From Paenibacillus dakarensis (GTDB taxonomy: Bacteria > Bacillota > Bacilli > Paenibacillales > Paenibacillaceae): 64,000 nt of DNA. How positions within the stretch are numbered: position 1 is the stretch's first letter; every line of letters starts with the position of its first letter. The stretch lies in the NCBI RefSeq assembly GCF_001373415.1, contig NZ_CDSE01000052.1:27465-91464 (forward strand), written 5' to 3'. Below are positions 60,208-64,000 of this stretch, piece after piece. The translations under genes were made by a program, and so were the position numbers. The notes under the pieces were generated by a model. It did not search any database. It was given only the letters and a program-made list of their open reading frames with translations, and was not told the origin of the DNA.

Positions 60208-61683
60208 ATGTTTAATGGAACAATGAAACGATTCATGAGTACGGGTGTAGCAGCTTTATTATCTTTAACAATGCTGGCTGGTTGCACCGGAAACAGCGGA
60301 AAGAACGAGCCTGGCCCAAGTTCAGCTCCTGCCGGTTCGGATAAGCCAGCAGCCTCCGCAGAGGTAGAGACTTACGAGAACGGATTGCCGAAGAATGAGG
60401 AGGTTACGCTAAAGGTAGGCTTCTTTGTAGGAGGATATGGCCGGGAGTGGTTCGATCACGCAGTTGAGTCGTTCACAGCCAAGTATCCAAATGTCAAAAT
60501 AGACATCACGGCTTCACCTGATATGAAGACGATTCTTTCTACAAAAATTTCAGCAAACAATGATAATGACATGTTTGATCTATTTAATACAGCACCAGCG
60601 GGAGGTGTTACTGCACTCGCTGAAGCAGGCAAGCTTGAGCCAATGGATGACATTTGGGAATACCCTCTTCCAGACGTGCCGGACAAAAAAGTCAAGGAGC
60701 TTATGATGCCAGGCATGTACGAGTCAACGCAGATAATCGATGGGAAAAGGTATGAGTTTACTACGGCAAGCAGCTTCGGCGGGCTGTTTTTTAACAAAAA
60801 ACTATTCGAAGAGCATGGCTGGAACCAAAACCCAAACACGTGGGATGAGTTTAAAGCACTTCTAGCAGACATTAAAGCAGACGGCATTGCTCCGATTACG
60901 TTCCCTGGTATTCATCCTACCTACCATAACTGGGCTTTCGGAACAGCCAAAAACTTTGAACTGGCTGATATCAATGGACATGCCGATGAATTTATCGAAA
61001 ATTATAAAACCTATGCTCTCCCGCAATACACAAATCCAGAGACGGTTGAAACCTGGACTCGCTTCTATGAGCTTGGTAAGGAAGGATATTTTGCAGAAGG
61101 ACTTCCGGCATTGAATCATACGCAATCGCAAATGCAGGTTATTCAGGGGCAAGCGGCTATGGTATCGACAGGGACTCATGTCGAGAATGAGATGAAGGAA
61201 GCAACGCCTGCGGATTTCGATTGGGGTTACATGGCTGTTCCTTTCAGGGATAACACAAATCAAAAGCTTTGGATTCGAAGCGGAACTACAAACTTCAACT
61301 ATATCTGGGCAGCTAAGCCGGAGCTGAACAAAAAGTGGGCCAAAGAATTGATCACATGGCTGGTTACGCTCGAAAATCAACAATTTGCTGCTGAAAAAGC
61401 GGGCGCTCTGCCAATGCGCAAGGATTTGACGGAAGATCCTACAAGTTTGGCTAAGCTTTCCAGCTCCGCCCAATCTGTTCTGAAGTACATTGCGGATAAT
61501 CAGGCTCAAACTTATAAAGCAAGCCGGTCTATCAGTATTTCCGATCCGAATCTTGCTCAAGCGGAAAAATTAATAGATGAGAATGTTGCGAAGTTTGCTC
61601 TGGGTAAACAGGATCCGAAACCGATTCTGGAGCAGGCTGAAGAGCTGCTGAAGAAAGCTGTAGAGGCTGAAAAGAATAAATAA
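60208..61683 (+). CDS. Sugar-binding lipoprotein of an ABC importer
   Basis: The 491-residue protein begins MFNGTMKRFMSTGVAALLSL and has the lipobox LAGC near residues 23-26, then a Ser/Pro/Ala-rich linker. The mature part (FTAKYPNVKIDITASPDMKT; DLFNTAPAGGVTALAEAGKL) is a family 1 solute-binding protein of the MalE/UgpB type. It binds a sugar outside the membrane and passes it to the two permeases downstream. GGGGGG lies upstream of the ATG. A cre site controls its promoter. Confidence 0.9.
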   Translation: MFNGTMKRFMSTGVAALLSLTMLAGCTGNSGKNEPGPSSAPAGSDKPAASAEVETYENGLPKNEEVTLKVGFFVGGYGREWFDHAVESFTAKYPNVKIDITASPDMKTILSTKISANNDNDMFDLFNTAPAGGVTALAEAGKLEPMDDIWEYPLPDVPDKKVKELMMPGMYESTQIIDGKRYEFTTASSFGGLFFNKKLFEEHGWNQNPNTWDEFKALLADIKADGIAPITFPGIHPTYHNWAFGTAKNFELADINGHADEFIENYKTYALPQYTNPETVETWTRFYELGKEGYFAEGLPALNHTQSQMQVIQGQAAMVSTGTHVENEMKEATPADFDWGYMAVPFRDNTNQKLWIRSGTTNFNYIWAAKPELNKKWAKELITWLVTLENQQFAAEKAGALPMRKDLTEDPTSLAKLSSSAQSVLKYIADNQAQTYKASRSISISDPNLAQAEKLIDENVAKFALGKQDPKPILEQAEELLKKAVEAEKNK

Positions 61684-61692
61684 GTAGTGATG

Positions 61693-61724
61693 GAGCGGAG
61701 AGGATTCATCTCCGCTCTTCCGTT
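61693..61724 (+). terminator. Attenuating terminator inside the sugar operon
   Basis: GAGCGGAGA pairs with TCTCCGCTC over a seven-base loop, followed by TTCCGTTTT. It lies between the binding-protein and permease genes, where partial termination would give more binding protein than permease. Confidence 0.7.
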
Positions 61725-61800
61725 TTAACTTCTGAGACCATATAGGTTTCACACTGAAAATAACTTACTAAATGTTTAGTAAGATAGGAGTTGACCTCTC

Positions 61801-62748
61801 ATGTCTGATTCAACCATCGTGAAGACCCCAGTGCCCCTTATGCGCAAACTGGGTCTAGATAAAGCGAATACCCAGAAGTGGATATTTCTGTTCATAGCCA
61901 TCGTCCCTCCTTTTGGCGGCTATTTGCTGTTTACGTTGTTTCCAAACATTTTATCCGTATATTATTCGCTGCTCGATTGGGATGGATTCACGGATGCGAA
62001 GTTTGTCGGACTGTCCAACTTCGTCACCGCATTCCAGGATAAGTATGTGTGGCGCGCACTAACCCATAACTTGATTTTTATGATAACAGTGCCTTTCCTT
62101 GTTATTAGTATATCTTTAATACTTGCCTATTTAATTACTAATAAATCGTATAAAGAAAATAAATTTTTGAAGGTATTGTTTTTCTTTCCGAATGTTTTAT
62201 CAACAGTCGTAGTCGCTCTCCTCTGGGCTTTTATTTACGATGGATCTTACGGTTTGCTGAATGGGATTCTGAAATTCTTTGGATTTAATATCGGTAATTT
62301 CTATTGGCTGGGCAATGAGGGCACAGCACTTTTATCTATTATTCCGGCATGGGTGTGGGGTGGAGTCGGACTGTACGTCATTATATTCGCTAATGCGATG
62401 CTGGCGATTCCAAAGTCGTTGTACGAAGCGGCGATTCTTGAAGGCGCTGGACATATGAAGCGCTTATTTATGATTACCATGCCGCTAGTTACGCCAATTA
62501 TCCGTGTCAGCGCATTGTTCCTAATTGTTGGCACGATGAAGGGTTTTGAAATCATCCTCATTATGACAAATGGGGGCCCGTTCGGGTCGACGGATGTCAT
62601 TGGCCTCTACATGTTTAACATGGCTTTTGGCGAAGAGTATCGGAATTACGGTTACGCTTCCGCAGTCGGTATGATTCTGTTCGTCATTTTAGTAACAGCT
62701 AAGGTGTTAATCGATAAGTTTGTACCGAACAAAGGCTACGAGTATTAA
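61801..62748 (+). CDS. ABC sugar permease, MalF type
   Basis: The 315-residue protein has six membrane helices; the first begins WIFLFIAIVPPFGGYLLFTL. The EAA loop is AMLAIPKSLYEAAILEGAG near residues 199-217. The family is LacF/UgpA-like. It pairs with the next gene to form the channel. GGAG lies upstream of the ATG after the attenuating hairpin. Confidence 0.9.
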   Translation: MSDSTIVKTPVPLMRKLGLDKANTQKWIFLFIAIVPPFGGYLLFTLFPNILSVYYSLLDWDGFTDAKFVGLSNFVTAFQDKYVWRALTHNLIFMITVPFLVISISLILAYLITNKSYKENKFLKVLFFFPNVLSTVVVALLWAFIYDGSYGLLNGILKFFGFNIGNFYWLGNEGTALLSIIPAWVWGGVGLYVIIFANAMLAIPKSLYEAAILEGAGHMKRLFMITMPLVTPIIRVSALFLIVGTMKGFEIILIMTNGGPFGSTDVIGLYMFNMAFGEEYRNYGYASAVGMILFVILVTAKVLIDKFVPNKGYEY

Positions 62749-62777
62749 TTTCTATATGAAAGTTCGGAGGGATAAGT

Positions 62778-63614
62778 TTGAAGGAAAAACGAACGATTTT
62801 GGACGTTGTGTGGCGTGTGTTGCTTTATGCTTGGTCGCTGACCATAATATTTCCTTTAGTCTGGGTTATCTATGAATCACTAAAAAGCAATGCTGAGTTT
62901 TTTCAAGATATATGGGCGCTTCCCACAGAACTGAGATGGCAGAATTATACGAAAGCTTGGAATCAATACGGTTTTGGGCAATCACTCTTGAATACCCTTT
63001 ATTATGTCGGCGGAAGTCTGGTGTTGGGCCTTTTCTTCACGACAATTAACGCTTATGCACTCACTCGAATGAACTTCAAAGGAAGAAAACTAATTTGGGG
63101 CTTGATTATGCTGTCCTTGTTCCTGCCGGGCATCAATGCGCTTGTGCCTCAATATGTGTTGATGCGGGAACTGCATTTGACTAATAGCTTAACCGGATTA
63201 ATACTGCTGTCCAGCCTGGGGGAAAGCGTGTTCTACCTTATGCTCCTTGGGGGCTTTATGAGCTCTCTGCCTGCGGAGCTTGAGGAAAGTGCAACGATGG
63301 ATGGCGCTACTCTATTCCAAAGGTTTTGGCGTGTTATCGTTCCATTATCTACACCGGGTATTGTAACGGTTGGAGTATTCAAATTCTTAGGGTACTATAA
63401 CAATTTCTTGGCACCTTTTATCTATTTAAGCGATCCAAAGAAATATCCTATTGCCGTGCAAATGTATTCCGCGAACAAGCAAATGGAATACACTGCGGAT
63501 TGGGTAACTTTGTTTGCCGGCGTTACTATTGCTATGGTTCCATCGATTATAATTTATATTTTATTCCAAAAACTGCTTATGGAAGGCGCTACTATGGGTG
63601 CTGTTAAGGGTTAG
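62778..63614 (+). CDS. ABC sugar permease, MalG type
   Basis: The 278-residue protein has six membrane helices and the EAA loop SLPAELEESATMDGATLFQR near residues 163-182, and ends EGATMGAVKG as usual for MalG/LacG permeases. The start is TTG with CGGAGGG upstream. It is 29 bases after the first permease. No ATPase gene follows, so a shared ATPase is needed. Confidence 0.9.
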   Translation: MKEKRTILDVVWRVLLYAWSLTIIFPLVWVIYESLKSNAEFFQDIWALPTELRWQNYTKAWNQYGFGQSLLNTLYYVGGSLVLGLFFTTINAYALTRMNFKGRKLIWGLIMLSLFLPGINALVPQYVLMRELHLTNSLTGLILLSSLGESVFYLMLLGGFMSSLPAELEESATMDGATLFQRFWRVIVPLSTPGIVTVGVFKFLGYYNNFLAPFIYLSDPKKYPIAVQMYSANKQMEYTADWVTLFAGVTIAMVPSIIIYILFQKLLMEGATMGAVKG

Positions 63615-63655
63615 AGATAGATTGAAAAAAGATATATAAGGAGTGGAAAAGCCAG

Positions 63656-64000
63656 ATGAACAGATTTAAATTAATTGCACTTGATATGGATGGAACTCTA
63701 CTTACCGATGATCAGCGGATTACGGAAGAAACCGTTGTGTGGCTGAACAGGGCTGTGGATGAAGGGATAAAGGTGCTGTTTACGACAGGAAGAGGCATGC
63801 AGACAGCATCGAATTATTGGGATGAGCTAGGGCTGGAATCGCCAATGGTGCTTTTGAATGGAGCTGAAGTATGGCGGGGACCGGGAGATCTGCATAAACG
63901 CGTTTTTCTGCCTGAGGATGAGGTGCGCAGCTTGCATAAGCTTGCCATGGAAAACCATGCAGATTGGTTTTGGGGATACAGCAGGGAGAGTCTAACTGGA
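63656..64000 (+). CDS. Cof-type HAD sugar phosphatase, cut by the window end
   Basis: The first 115 residues are present. They include the HAD nucleophile motif ALDMDGTLLTDDQRI near residues 7-21 and motif II FTTGRGM near 42-48, then SPMVLLNGAEVW as in the Cof/YidA group. Such enzymes remove phosphate from sugar phosphates or similar metabolites. AAGGAGTGG lies upstream of the ATG. It follows the sugar importer by 41 bases and is probably in the same operon. Confidence 0.88.
   Translation, partial: MNRFKLIALDMDGTLLTDDQRITEETVVWLNRAVDEGIKVLFTTGRGMQTASNYWDELGLESPMVLLNGAEVWRGPGDLHKRVFLPEDEVRSLHKLAMENHADWFWGYSRESLTG

Overview
The window reads as chromosomal DNA of a Paenibacillus-like member of the Bacillota. 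This is inferred from strong GGAGG-type ribosome binding sites, a T-box leader on tyrS, an SLH-domain GH18 protein, carbohydrate ABC transporters encoded without an ATPase, membrane-bound AraC regulators, FosB, and a small holin-like type I toxin. No database search was possible. Gene names rest on motifs and recalled family patterns.

Region A (1-12.76 kb) is the most unusual part. AT-rich, mostly single-gene units, nearly all on the + strand, are separated by GC-rich structured repeats of 31-196 bp. I count 14 clear copies. Each repeat starts with TAACA and an arm like TATTCACGC, and ends with the complementary arm (CGTGAATAC) and a terminal ACGTTA. Several internal stems keep pairing while their sequence changes. 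The bases after the right-hand GTTA of one repeat are usually complementary to the bases before the left-hand TAAC of the NEXT repeat, and this match often runs 10-17 bp. That is the pattern left when integron gene cassettes, each carrying an attC-like site, recombine at G/TTA. The genes carried are typical cassette cargo: acetyltransferases, NUDIX, DinB, HD phosphohydrolase, methyltransferases, exonuclease, 2'-5' RNA ligase, small membrane proteins and an oppositely oriented type I toxin. No integrase lies in the window. The array ends at a strong terminator at 12.71-12.76 kb.

Region B (12.95-22.85 kb) is a higher-GC carbohydrate locus: two tandem paralogous beta-propeller proteins, two ABC permeases, a lipoprotein substrate-binding protein and a transmembrane AraC sensor-regulator.

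Region C (22.98-32.43 kb) carries similar small accessory genes (VOC, DUF5662, NUDIX, NIPSNAP, DGPF, thyX, GNATs, methyltransferase, DUF1801, pgsA-like, serine hydrolase, VanZ). Only fragments of the repeats remain there, so it may be an older, decayed part of the same kind of array.

Region D (32.47-47.63 kb) has T-box-controlled tyrS, the SLH-GH18 protein, a truncated HAD gene, GNATs, an ISL3 transposase remnant, an HxlR regulator and MFS transporter, an MBL hydrolase, fosB and several further small genes, with at least three decayed GNAT genes.

Region E (47.7-64 kb) is metabolic: two sugar isomerase/epimerase genes and a Gfo/Idh/MocA oxidoreductase divergent from an AraC regulator and a GH20 hexosaminidase; a PocR-AraC regulator divergent from gldA and a fused dhaKL with a cre-like site between them; a ROK repressor; a DUF218 protein; and a cre-controlled sugar ABC operon followed by a Cof-type HAD phosphatase cut by the window end.
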